From Anaerolinea sp. (GTDB taxonomy: Bacteria; Chloroflexota; Anaerolineae; Anaerolineales; Villigracilaceae), in assembly GCA_020047815.1 (NCBI GenBank), contig JAIFNG010000021.1, forward strand, positions 1 to 64,000: a stretch of DNA of 64,000 bases, given 5' to 3'. Below, piece after piece: positions 56,435 to 64,000 of this stretch. Each line of letters opens with the position of its first letter. Positions within the stretch are counted from its first letter, which is position 1. The notes below the pieces were generated by a model, which did no database searches, had not been told where the DNA came from, and saw only the letters and a program-made list of their open reading frames with translations. Both the position numbers and the translations under genes were made by a program.

Positions 56435-57628
56435 ATGGAATTTGAACAAATTATCAAACAACTCGAATTTCTGGATAAACAACAACGTGAAAATAAGGAG
56501 ATCCTTGCTGCATTAAGCGAGCGTTTAAATTCCTTTGAATCCTCGGTCAGTGTCGTTTCCAAACAGATTAAACCGCTTGGAAAGCAAATTGCAGAATTAA
56601 CACCTGTCACCAAACGAGTGGATCAATACGAGACAATGTTGGGAAAACAGCGAACCGACATCATCAAAATGATCGAGGAAAATGACAAGGTTCATACCCA
56701 TGCCGAGCATGAGATTGCCAAACAATTTCGACCTGAGTTTATCGAGATACAAAAAACCCTCTCACAGCTTAAAACCACCACCACCGCCAGCCTCCAGGAA
56801 ATGAAAAGGGAACTCAAAGAGCGCACAAATGAAATCCAGCGCATTTTGACAAATATCAGCGACTTCAAGACACACGTTGACCAGGCTGCACGTTCGAATG
56901 AAGATGTGCTTCATTCCCTGAAAGCAATGGATGAAACCCGCAAGAATGACCTGAAGCAAATTACCGACATTCAGGGAGAACTGGTTGCCATCCGGAAACG
57001 TGTGGATGAGAACCGCGATAAATACACCATGACCGCTGACAGTGTGCGCAATGTTGAAAACCGTTTCAAGGACCTCATCGCCTCTGAACTGGAACGTAAA
57101 CAGGCACAAACAGCCTTTCTTGAACAACAAACCATCGCTCAAATTGCCCGTGACCGCGCCTGGAAGGATTGGAAGGAAAAATTTGAGACATTCCAAAAAG
57201 AATCAGCCGGGCTCGATGGTCACATCCAACGGCTGGATGATGCACTGCGTGGCGCAAAAAAAGCTCAGGAAACCTACCTCGAACTAAACACAAAACTCGA
57301 ACGCCGCATCAATGAAGTAACCGAAATGCAGCGTCTGGCCGAAGATCGTTTGCGGCAGGAATGGGTCAGCTTCAAAGTGGATGACCAAAAACGCTGGATG
57401 GGTTACAGCCTTTCCAATGAAGAGTCATTCCGCGATATACGCAAAGACCTGACAAAAACGGATGAACGCATCTCGCCTTTGAATGACATTACACAGGTTT
57501 TGCAGGACCAACTGCACCAGATCACCGACGCGACAGAAAAGGACCTTCAGGAAATTATGAATTCAGTACATGAGTGGATGACCTCTTATCAACGCATCAT
57601 GGGTCACGGCAAGAAAACAACAAAATAA
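56435..57628 (+). CDS. Long coiled-coil protein, unknown
   Basis: 397 aa, almost entirely charged heptad-like helix (KQLEFLDKQQRENKEILAAL, LTKTDERISPLNDITQVLQ), no signal peptide or membrane helix. It resembles cytoplasmic structural coiled coils but I do not recognise a family. CGGAG precedes the ATG at 56435. selB starts 14 bases after its stop. Confidence 0.7.
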   Translation: MEFEQIIKQLEFLDKQQRENKEILAALSERLNSFESSVSVVSKQIKPLGKQIAELTPVTKRVDQYETMLGKQRTDIIKMIEENDKVHTHAEHEIAKQFRPEFIEIQKTLSQLKTTTTASLQEMKRELKERTNEIQRILTNISDFKTHVDQAARSNEDVLHSLKAMDETRKNDLKQITDIQGELVAIRKRVDENRDKYTMTADSVRNVENRFKDLIASELERKQAQTAFLEQQTIAQIARDRAWKDWKEKFETFQKESAGLDGHIQRLDDALRGAKKAQETYLELNTKLERRINEVTEMQRLAEDRLRQEWVSFKVDDQKRWMGYSLSNEESFRDIRKDLTKTDERISPLNDITQVLQDQLHQITDATEKDLQEIMNSVHEWMTSYQRIMGHGKKTTK

Positions 57629-57642
57629 ATTCAGGAAGCATC

Positions 57643-59538
57643 ATGCGAGTTATCGGCACAGCAGGTCATGTAGATCACGGAAAATCCACACTCATTGCAG
57701 CTCTGACAGGCACGCACCCTGACCGTCTTAAGGAGGAGCAGGCTCGCGAGATGACCATCGAACTCGGCTTTGGCTGGATGATACTGCCCAATGGCGAAGA
57801 GGTCGGTATTGTGGACGTCCCGGGTCATCGTGATTTCATTGAAAATATGCTTTCTGGCATTGGCGGCATTGACGCGGCGCTGCTGGTCATTGCCGCAGAC
57901 GAAGGCGTAATGCCTCAGACAAAGGAACACCTGGCAATATTGGACCTATTACAAATCCCCAGTGGCGTGATCGTGCTGACCAAGATCGACCTTGCCCCCG
58001 ACCTTGAATGGCTCGACCTGCTGGAAATGGACATCCACGCTGCTATCAGCGAAACCACTCTGCGTAACGCGCCTATTGTGCGTGTTTCTGCCAGGACCAG
58101 AACGGGATTGGATGCACTCCTGGATACTCTCGGAAAAATTTTGGCGGAAAAGCCGGAGCGGCTAGACTTGAATCGTCCACGCCTGCCAATTGACCGGGTC
58201 TTCAGCATGAGTGGCTTCGGCACGGTGGTCACAGGTACACTCAGTGACGGGCATTTCTCTGTCGGAGATGAAGTGGAGATTTTGCCGGGCGGAATGAAGG
58301 GCAGGATTAGGGGCTTGCAAACGCATAAGAAAAAAGAGGAGAGCGCCGCACTGGGCTCTCGGACAGCTGTGAATATTTCGGGCATCAACACTGAGTTGAT
58401 TCAACGCGGTGAAGTAGTTGTCCACCCAAATCAATACCAACCTACCCGCAGGTTGGACGCGCGTTTTCGCCTGCTCAAAGATGCATCGGCAGCGATCAAG
58501 CATGGCGACGAAGTCAAGTTTTTTGTGGGTGCCAGTGAAACCATTGCAAACCTGCGCCTGCTGGGAACTGAGGAACTCCTGCCTGGCAAAGAGGGCTGGA
58601 TTCAACTTGAACTGCGTGACCCCGTTGTCACGGTCCGCGGCGACAAATATATCCTGCGCCGACCGTCTCCCAGCGAAACGCTCGGCGGCGGCATCATAGT
58701 AGACCATCAGCCAAAAGGCAGGCACAAACGCTTCAATGAAGACACACTTAGATCCCTTGAATCGCTGGCGCAAGGCTCACCAGCAGATATCCTATTTGAA
58801 GCAGCACTGGCATTGAACACCGCACCCCTGAAAGAGATGGTCACAAAATCGCGCCTGGAATCGTCTGCAGCAGAAACCGCTCTTCAGGAATTGATCACCA
58901 ATGGACAACTTATCCTTTTAGAGGATGGCGCCCGGACATGTACAAGCAGCACTCTTGCCATTGCCCTGCCTCACTGGAACACCTTAAGTGGGAAAATTTT
59001 ACAAACCATTGAGACACACCATTTGCAGTACCCTCTGCGACGCGGTATCCCTCGCGAAGAATTAAAGAGCAAACTGAAACTTATACCCCGCGTATTCAAC
59101 GTCATCATAAACCGTCTGATCGCGGAACATACCATCACTGATCACTCCATCTGGCTCGCCAAGCCCGGGCATGAGATTAAGTTAAACGGACCAGACCAGG
59201 TTAAGGCGAAGGACTTGCTGCAAATGTTCGAAAAGAATCCTTATGCCACTCCAAGTCTCAAGGAATGCCAGACCGAAGCGGGCGAGGAGGTGGTCAACGC
59301 GCTGATTGAACTCGGCGAACTTACAGCTGTCGCGCAGGATGTGCTTTTCCGTAAAAAAGATTACGACACCCTGGTGTCAAAAATCCGGACTGCGATCGAG
59401 GCAAACGGGGAAATCACCCTGGCGGAGGCACGGGATTCGATGAGTACAACCCGAAAATACGCGCAAGCTTTGCTGGAGCACTTGGATTCGATTGGAGTCA
59501 CCGTGCGAATGGGGGATGCGCGCAGGCTGAAAAAGTGA
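57643..59538 (+). CDS. selB: Selenocysteine-specific elongation factor
   Basis: 631 aa. A SelB GTPase with GTAGHVDHGKST (P-loop), DVPGHRDFIENMLSG, VLTKIDLAPD, then beta-barrels and the C-terminal winged helices (PLRRGIPREELKSKL, TPSLKECQTEAGEEV). It brings selenocysteyl-tRNA to UGA codons at SECIS elements. No selA, selD or tRNA-Sec is in the window, and no obvious UGA-containing selenoprotein gene. AGGAAGC precedes the ATG. Confidence 0.93.
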   Translation: MRVIGTAGHVDHGKSTLIAALTGTHPDRLKEEQAREMTIELGFGWMILPNGEEVGIVDVPGHRDFIENMLSGIGGIDAALLVIAADEGVMPQTKEHLAILDLLQIPSGVIVLTKIDLAPDLEWLDLLEMDIHAAISETTLRNAPIVRVSARTRTGLDALLDTLGKILAEKPERLDLNRPRLPIDRVFSMSGFGTVVTGTLSDGHFSVGDEVEILPGGMKGRIRGLQTHKKKEESAALGSRTAVNISGINTELIQRGEVVVHPNQYQPTRRLDARFRLLKDASAAIKHGDEVKFFVGASETIANLRLLGTEELLPGKEGWIQLELRDPVVTVRGDKYILRRPSPSETLGGGIIVDHQPKGRHKRFNEDTLRSLESLAQGSPADILFEAALALNTAPLKEMVTKSRLESSAAETALQELITNGQLILLEDGARTCTSSTLAIALPHWNTLSGKILQTIETHHLQYPLRRGIPREELKSKLKLIPRVFNVIINRLIAEHTITDHSIWLAKPGHEIKLNGPDQVKAKDLLQMFEKNPYATPSLKECQTEAGEEVVNALIELGELTAVAQDVLFRKKDYDTLVSKIRTAIEANGEITLAEARDSMSTTRKYAQALLEHLDSIGVTVRMGDARRLKK

Positions 59539-59625
59539 GTGGACATTTCTGGAAAAAGATGCCCTGGCTGGAAATATCCAAAAATTTTAGGATGATATTA
59601 ACGCATCGAGCATGCAACCCTGATA

Positions 59626-59845
59626 ATGCAGGCACTATTGAATGACCAATTACAGCTTTCGCGCATTGGGCTTTTAATGAATCCACCAGGTGATCCGCTT
59701 TTCACTGTACTTGTGCAAGACGCAATGGCTTGGTACGTGGACAAATTGATGCTAATAATGTACAGAAGTCCACAAGGGGAGCATCGGGTTGGAATCAGAA
59801 CTGGGAAAAGGTACAACATTTTATTTCCCGTTACCTGGGAAGTGA
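59626..59845 (+). pseudogene. Remnant of a histidine-kinase C-terminus
   Basis: The first part reads FTVLVQDAMAWYVDKLMLIM, recalling the VQDTGIGIP...DKL of HATPase domains; after a frame change the end reads HKGSIGLESELGKGTTFYF and stops, the classic end of a histidine kinase. The piece is too short and shifted to code for a working kinase. It ends 20 bases before the SRAP gene. Confidence 0.65.
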
Positions 59846-59864
59846 CAGGTTTTTAGGAGACCTC

Positions 59865-60536
59865 ATGTGCGGACGATTTACACTTACCATTGACCCTGCA
59901 AAATTGTTGGAAGTTTTTGGAAATTTCATCTTTCCCTCCCGCTTTGCGCCTCGTTATAACATATCCCCTTCACAACCTGTCCTCGCCATTCCCAACGATA
60001 AAAAAGGCCAGGCGGATTTTTTCCTGTGGGGCTTGATCCCGTCCTGGGCAAAAGACCCTTCCATCGCAAACAAACTCATCAATGCGCGTGGTGAAACTGT
60101 CGCCGAGAAACCTTCCTTTCGCGGGGCATTTAAGTACAAACGCTGTCTCATTCCGGCCGATGGCTTTTACGAGTGGCAGGCGCAGACCGGGCAGAAAACA
60201 AAAACGCCGTACTACATCCATATGAAAGACCGCCAGCCATTTGCCTTCGCGGGTTTATGGGATGAATGGCATTCACCCGAAGGGAACACACTCCGCACCT
60301 GCACCATCATTACCACTGCACCCAATGAACTGATGTCCAACCTGCACAATCGTATGCCCGTGATCTTGGAAAAAGAGAATTTTGCCGCCTGGCTGGATCC
60401 TGCACCCCAAAAAGGTGAAGCCCTGCTTCACCTCATTCGACCTCTCGCGGCTGACAGGATGTCTGCATACCCTGTTTCAACCCTGGTCAACACCCCCATG
60501 AACGACCGACCTGAATTAATTATGCCACTGGAGTAA
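59865..60536 (+). CDS. SRAP/HMCES-family peptidase-like protein
   Basis: 223 aa beginning MCGRFTLT; Cys2 is the catalytic residue that covalently captures abasic sites in single-stranded DNA. Other residues of the site are in LINARGETV, DGFYEW and LHNRMPVIL. It protects genomes during repair (YedK in E. coli). The start is fixed by AGGAG six bases upstream and by the need for Cys2. Confidence 0.93.
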   Translation: MCGRFTLTIDPAKLLEVFGNFIFPSRFAPRYNISPSQPVLAIPNDKKGQADFFLWGLIPSWAKDPSIANKLINARGETVAEKPSFRGAFKYKRCLIPADGFYEWQAQTGQKTKTPYYIHMKDRQPFAFAGLWDEWHSPEGNTLRTCTIITTAPNELMSNLHNRMPVILEKENFAAWLDPAPQKGEALLHLIRPLAADRMSAYPVSTLVNTPMNDRPELIMPLE

Positions 60537-60587
60537 TAAACGAATGGAAAATGCCTTTCGATTTCGGCATTCCACAAGCTCCCCCTG

Positions 60588-61841
60588 ATGAACTCACTTA
60601 CCCGTCGTTTCCCCGCACTTGAATCACGTGATTTTGCCATCTTCTGGGTTGGACACCTGCTTTCACTTATTGGCACGTCCATGCAAAACACAGCACTGCC
60701 CCTGCTGGCATATCGACTCAGCGGACGTCCCTTTGATCTGGGATTGATCGGCTTTGCGGTTTCGCTTCCCACCTTTTTCCTCGCCATTCCCGGCGGCGTG
60801 TTGATCGAACATGTGGACAAACGGAAAGCCATCATTGTCCTGCAAACCGTAATGATGTTGGATACTTTTGCCCTCGCATACCTGACCCTGAGTGGGCGGA
60901 TCCAAATTGAACACATTCTTGCCATTTCCCTGATCCTGGGCATCGCTTCTGCATTCGAGATCACCGCGCGTCAGTCCATGCTGATCGAATTGGTGGGCCG
61001 AGAATCCCTGCCCAATGCCATCGCCTTGCAGTCCACCGCATTCAATATCTCCCGCGTTCTGGGACCCTCCCTGATCGTACCTGTGTTTTTGCTTTTTCCA
61101 AATAACAGCGAAGGTTGGGTTTTCCTGCTGAACAGCTTTAGCTTTGTAGCCATTGTTACTGGCTTGTTTTTTGTTCACACCCGCTACAAGACGCCTCTCA
61201 AACCGCGAACACGCTCCATCATGACCGAACTACGCGAGGGAACCCATTACCTTTTCAACACACCCGCTGTTGGAATGCTTATCGTGATCGCCGCCACATT
61301 GGGCATCTTCGGCTTTCCCATTGTTCAGCAATTGCCTGTCATCTCCAAGGACCTGCTCGGACAGGCTGGCGACACAAAAGCGATAGTGGATATGCGAAAT
61401 AGCTTTTTATATACAGCACAGGGAGCAGGCGCATTGATCGCGGCTTTTTCGATTGCTATGAATAACAGTGAACGACGGCGCGGATTGCGTCTCCTGCTGG
61501 GAGAAGCGGCTTTCATTTTCGGCATGATCGCCATCCCCCTTTCAAGCTCGTTATGGATTGCCGTCGTTATTATTGCACTCATGGGTTGGGGCTCTGTGAC
61601 TCAACTCGCGACGATGAATACTTTGGTTCAAACCCAGGTTCCAGATGATCTGCGCGGGCGTGTATTCAGCATTTACCTTTGGGCTGTGCAGGGCGTCACT
61701 CCATTTGGAAGCCTGCTAATCGGCTGGATGACACAGGAATTCAGCCTGGCCACCACCACTCTGATATGTGGATTTATTTCGCTGGCGGTGATCGGCGGGA
61801 TTCAAGTCTTTCGTCCGATCATCCGCCAGACCACGGGTTAA
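60588..61841 (+). CDS. MFS transporter, enterobactin-exporter-like
   Basis: 417 aa, twelve helices, of the MFS_3 (EntS-like) group: FWVGHLLSLIGTSMQNTALP at helix 1, PGGVLIEHVDKRKAII for the loop 2-3 signature, and a C-terminal half with VPDDLRGRVFSIYLWAVQG. Substrate unknown. No Shine-Dalgarno is clear. Confidence 0.88.
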   Translation: MNSLTRRFPALESRDFAIFWVGHLLSLIGTSMQNTALPLLAYRLSGRPFDLGLIGFAVSLPTFFLAIPGGVLIEHVDKRKAIIVLQTVMMLDTFALAYLTLSGRIQIEHILAISLILGIASAFEITARQSMLIELVGRESLPNAIALQSTAFNISRVLGPSLIVPVFLLFPNNSEGWVFLLNSFSFVAIVTGLFFVHTRYKTPLKPRTRSIMTELREGTHYLFNTPAVGMLIVIAATLGIFGFPIVQQLPVISKDLLGQAGDTKAIVDMRNSFLYTAQGAGALIAAFSIAMNNSERRRGLRLLLGEAAFIFGMIAIPLSSSLWIAVVIIALMGWGSVTQLATMNTLVQTQVPDDLRGRVFSIYLWAVQGVTPFGSLLIGWMTQEFSLATTTLICGFISLAVIGGIQVFRPIIRQTTG

Positions 61842-61892
61842 CACAGGATTAGCGTTTAATATGCAGCTTGACTTTGATTTTTTGCCCGTGTT

Positions 61893-63122
61893 ATGATGAA
61901 CAACATGCAAAATAATTTTGATGAATCAGCATCCGGTCCAAGCGGATCGGATAAAGATAAAAATGGGACAAATGCCTCTCCATCCTTACCCAGAAAACCC
62001 GGCTTGATCGTCCGTTGGATGAACAACCTTATTCAAATGGGCTTGGGCGAGTCCCTGATGCGGATTGGCACAAACCTGTTTTCGATTGCGGCTATCCTGG
62101 TCGTGATCCTGCTTGCACAAGCCTATTATCGTCAGACACCTCGCCAGCCGTCAGGAAACACCACACAGGGTTCAAATCCCGTCCCAACCATTGAGGTGGA
62201 CATCAACTCGATCCCATCGCTGGACATACCCATTATTTCCGGGATTGCGCGCGCAGCCCAGCTTCACACTAACGTCCCTTCCCGTCCCCGCCAGGAAATA
62301 TCAATGTACACCGTTCAGGATGGCGATACAGTCTTCGGCATCGGGGATAAATTCGGGCTTGAACCGCAAACGATTCTTTGGGGTAACTACAACATCCTGC
62401 TGGATGACCCACATTCGTTGAAACCCGGTCAGGAGTTGGCCATTCTGCCAGTGAATGGTGTTTACTGGGAATGGCTGGGCGGAATCCCATTTGGGGAATG
62501 GGCTGAATTCTACGGAGTGACTGCTGCGGATGTGATTGAATTTCCCGGCAATCATATTGACTCCAATACGGTTGGTGACTACAACAACGCAAATATTAAA
62601 ACCGGCACCTGGCTGATCATCCCCAACGGCTCAAGAGAGTTTGTCAACTGGAGCGCGCCGCTTGGTGTGACCCGTGAAAATCCCGCCTCAGCCCGTGTGC
62701 TTGGACAGGGCGCCTGTGACCCTGTCAGCGGCGGCGCAGTGGGCTATGGAACCTACGTCTATCCGACCAATAAACATTTTCTTTCAGGTTTTGATTATTC
62801 CGAGAAAACCAATCATCGCGGCATTGACCTGGCAGGCAGTGAAGGCGAGGGCGTGTATGCCACAGACGCAGGTGTGGTCGTTTATTCCGGTTGGAATGAT
62901 TACGGTTATGGGAATATGGTGATGATCGATCACGGCAATGGATTCCAGTCTTTGTACGCACACCTCAGTGCGATCTACCGTGGTTGCGGTCAGAGTGTTG
63001 GCCAGGGTGAAGGCATTGGCGCAGTCGGCAGCACAGGCCGCTCCTCCGGTCCGCACCTGCATTTTGAGATCATGACCGCAACCTGGAAAGTAAACCCTTG
63101 GGATTATTTGCCACCTCCTTAA
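61893..63122 (+). CDS. LysM-M23 peptidoglycan endopeptidase
   Basis: 409 aa. One membrane helix (about 60-78), a low-complexity linker, a LysM-like domain (YTVQDGDTVFGIGDKFGLEPQ), then a zinc M23 peptidase with HRGIDLAG and GPHLHFEI. The catalytic part is outside. Members cut peptide cross-bridges and often need activators. Divergent sites are not seen. Confidence 0.88.
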   Translation: MMNNMQNNFDESASGPSGSDKDKNGTNASPSLPRKPGLIVRWMNNLIQMGLGESLMRIGTNLFSIAAILVVILLAQAYYRQTPRQPSGNTTQGSNPVPTIEVDINSIPSLDIPIISGIARAAQLHTNVPSRPRQEISMYTVQDGDTVFGIGDKFGLEPQTILWGNYNILLDDPHSLKPGQELAILPVNGVYWEWLGGIPFGEWAEFYGVTAADVIEFPGNHIDSNTVGDYNNANIKTGTWLIIPNGSREFVNWSAPLGVTRENPASARVLGQGACDPVSGGAVGYGTYVYPTNKHFLSGFDYSEKTNHRGIDLAGSEGEGVYATDAGVVVYSGWNDYGYGNMVMIDHGNGFQSLYAHLSAIYRGCGQSVGQGEGIGAVGSTGRSSGPHLHFEIMTATWKVNPWDYLPPP

Positions 63123-63171
63123 ATGCTTGCAAAAGTGGAAAGCCTATACTATAATCGCGGTCGCTTCTTCA

Positions 63172-63212
63172 GGTGCATAACTCAGTTGGATCGAGCGCAT
63201 AGTCCACACACA
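63172..63212 (+). pseudogene. Truncated tRNA (5' half)
   Basis: Reads like the 5' half of a tRNA, with ATAACTCAGTTGGATCGAGC resembling a D-arm and a following anticodon-stem-like part, but the 3' half is missing. It stands immediately before the intact tRNA-Val. No tRNA can fold here. Confidence 0.45.
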
Positions 63213-63215
63213 AGA

Positions 63216-63289
63216 GGTCTCATAGTTCAGTTGGTTAGAACATTCGGTTCACATCCGAAAGGTCACTGGTTCGAGCCCAGTTGAGACCA
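63216..63289 (+). tRNA. tRNA-Val (CAC anticodon)
   Basis: 74 bases folding as a normal tRNA: acceptor GGTCTCA/TGAGACC, D-arm with AGTTGG, anticodon stem TTCGG/CCGAA with loop TTCACAT (anticodon CAC), and T-arm CTGG...TTCGAGC...CCAG. The CCA tail is not encoded. A terminator-like hairpin follows at 63307-63345. Confidence 0.9.
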
Positions 63290-63306
63290 CAATAAACAAA
63301 AGTCCA

Positions 63307-63346
63307 AAAATCATGCCCCCATACCAAATATGGGAGCATGATTTTT
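63307..63346 (+). terminator. Hairpin after tRNA-Val
   Basis: A 17-bp stem with one mismatch (63307-63323 with 63329-63345), loop of five and T5 at the end. Confidence 0.8.
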
Positions 63347-63380
63347 AAATTGAAAACGTATTTTCGAATACAATTCTGCA

Positions 63381-64000
63381 ATGGTCATCCACCTCACCAG
63401 CCATTCGGCTTACTCACTGCAGGAAGGTCTCGCCACCCCTGCAGAACTTGTGCAGACTGCGCAGGGTTACGGCATGACTGCACTAGGCCTTACCGACCAC
63501 AACCTGCTGACAGGCGTGCTGGAATTTGCCACGGCTTGCAAGCGGGCTGAAATCCAGCCCATCCTCGGTTTGGAAGTGGACTTCGAAGGAATGCCCCTGC
63601 ACATACTGGCAACCAGCTGCGAGGGGTGGTCAAATCTCTGCCGGCTGAGCAGTGCCATTGCCCTGCATGATTCACCGCTTTCGTTTGATCTGCTCGCTTC
63701 CCACTCCAAAGACTTGATCGCGCTTTCGGGGAATCCCCGATCGTTGCAGGAACTTTTCAGCGATCGGTTGTTTTTCGCCTTGCAAGACCCGTCAAAAGAC
63801 GTTCCTGACTTTGTGCGCGCTGTCGCCGTCCATCCCATCTACTATCTCAAACCAGAACAAGCCGCCTTGCAGCGTACCCTGACTGCAATTCGCCTCAATA
63901 AAACCGTTAATTCCCTATCCGTAAAATCGGGGTTGCACTTCCCAAGTCCGCAGGAGATGGAACGCCGCTTTGCCAATTTTCCCGATGCACTATCCGCCGC
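63381..64000 (+). CDS. DNA polymerase III alpha-like protein, 3' end outside the window
   Basis: The reading frame is open to the window end, so only the first 206 codons are seen. It begins MVIHLTSHSAYSLQEGLATP and has ALGLTDHNLLTG and LGLEVDFEG: the PHP domain at the N-terminus of bacterial replicative/repair polymerase alpha subunits. The His ligands (SHS, TDHN) are present. It is too incomplete to tell DnaE1, DnaE2/ImuC or a shorter PHP protein. Confidence 0.75.
   Translation, partial: MVIHLTSHSAYSLQEGLATPAELVQTAQGYGMTALGLTDHNLLTGVLEFATACKRAEIQPILGLEVDFEGMPLHILATSCEGWSNLCRLSSAIALHDSPLSFDLLASHSKDLIALSGNPRSLQELFSDRLFFALQDPSKDVPDFVRAVAVHPIYYLKPEQAALQRTLTAIRLNKTVNSLSVKSGLHFPSPQEMERRFANFPDALSA

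Noticed and set aside
59626-59856. 76-aa protein-coding gene
   Set aside because: The frame does not continue through the recognisable kinase C-terminus, which needs another frame; a remnant is more likely.
1-64000. CRISPR array or prophage
   Set aside because: No regularly spaced repeats were seen, and the baseplate-J-like gene stands alone without other phage genes.

Overview
The window looks like a chromosomal stretch of a free-living bacterium, most likely of the Chloroflexota (Anaerolineae-like). This is inferred from gene content, not from a marker-gene comparison. The signs are a fused SEDS/penicillin-binding protein, a membrane-anchored baseplate-J-like protein, Thr/Pro-rich lipoproteins (SH3, CapA, DUF3048), a Mn-type superoxide dismutase with a 7Fe-like ferredoxin, a fused formiminotransferase-cyclodeaminase, and no outer-membrane genes. 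Base composition is mid-range and fairly even. Genes are dense, on both strands, in short operons that often overlap by ATGA.

Layout. 1-3.8 kb: FHA protein, MTA phosphorylase and the SEDS-PBP fusion, probably the end of a peptidoglycan/division cluster. 3.9-9 kb: ferredoxin and SOD, then thiolase and 3-hydroxyacyl-CoA dehydrogenase, then ftcD. 9-13.7 kb: mltG, ruvX, the baseplate-J-like protein and a cysteine desulfurase. 13.8-18.9 kb: an HhH membrane protein, phosphohexomutase, tatD, polyprenyl synthase and yceD. 18.88-20.64 kb: a putative mobile element with imperfect 15-bp terminal inverted repeats around a 505-aa protein of unknown mechanism. 20.65-26 kb: a GT87-like protein and a large hybrid sensor kinase. 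26-28.3 kb: metG with its leader. 28.5-34 kb: EamA transporters, gluconokinase, YbaK, and glgA-malQ. 34-40 kb: radical SAM protein, a decayed iron-sulfur membrane gene, upp, a methyltransferase and an amidase. 40-52.7 kb: SH3 lipoprotein, MATE, phosphatase, the thrC-AI2E-GT2 operon, cytochrome c, CapA, menC and DUF3048. 52.7-56.3 kb: three complex-I-like membrane subunits without peripheral partners. 56.4-64 kb: coiled-coil protein, selB, a kinase remnant, SRAP, MFS, M23 peptidase, tRNA-Val and the start of a DNA polymerase III alpha-like gene.

The most striking signal is upstream of metG. On the same strand, and too short to stand out as a gene, lies a 33-codon peptide with 7 Met residues. 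It is followed by an intrinsic terminator. The last codons of the peptide can pair (12 of 15 positions) with the terminator's 5' arm and loop, forming an exclusive antiterminator. This is the classical architecture of leader-peptide transcription attenuation, here for methionyl-tRNA synthetase, and the predicted promoter would make the message nearly leaderless.

Other items worth a second look are the putative mobile element with its structured RNA-like region, the SEDS protein fused to a transpeptidase domain that lacks its catalytic motifs, complex-I-like subunits lacking the usual pump lysines, and several decaying genes (iron-sulfur membrane protein, kinase C-terminus, partial tRNA).
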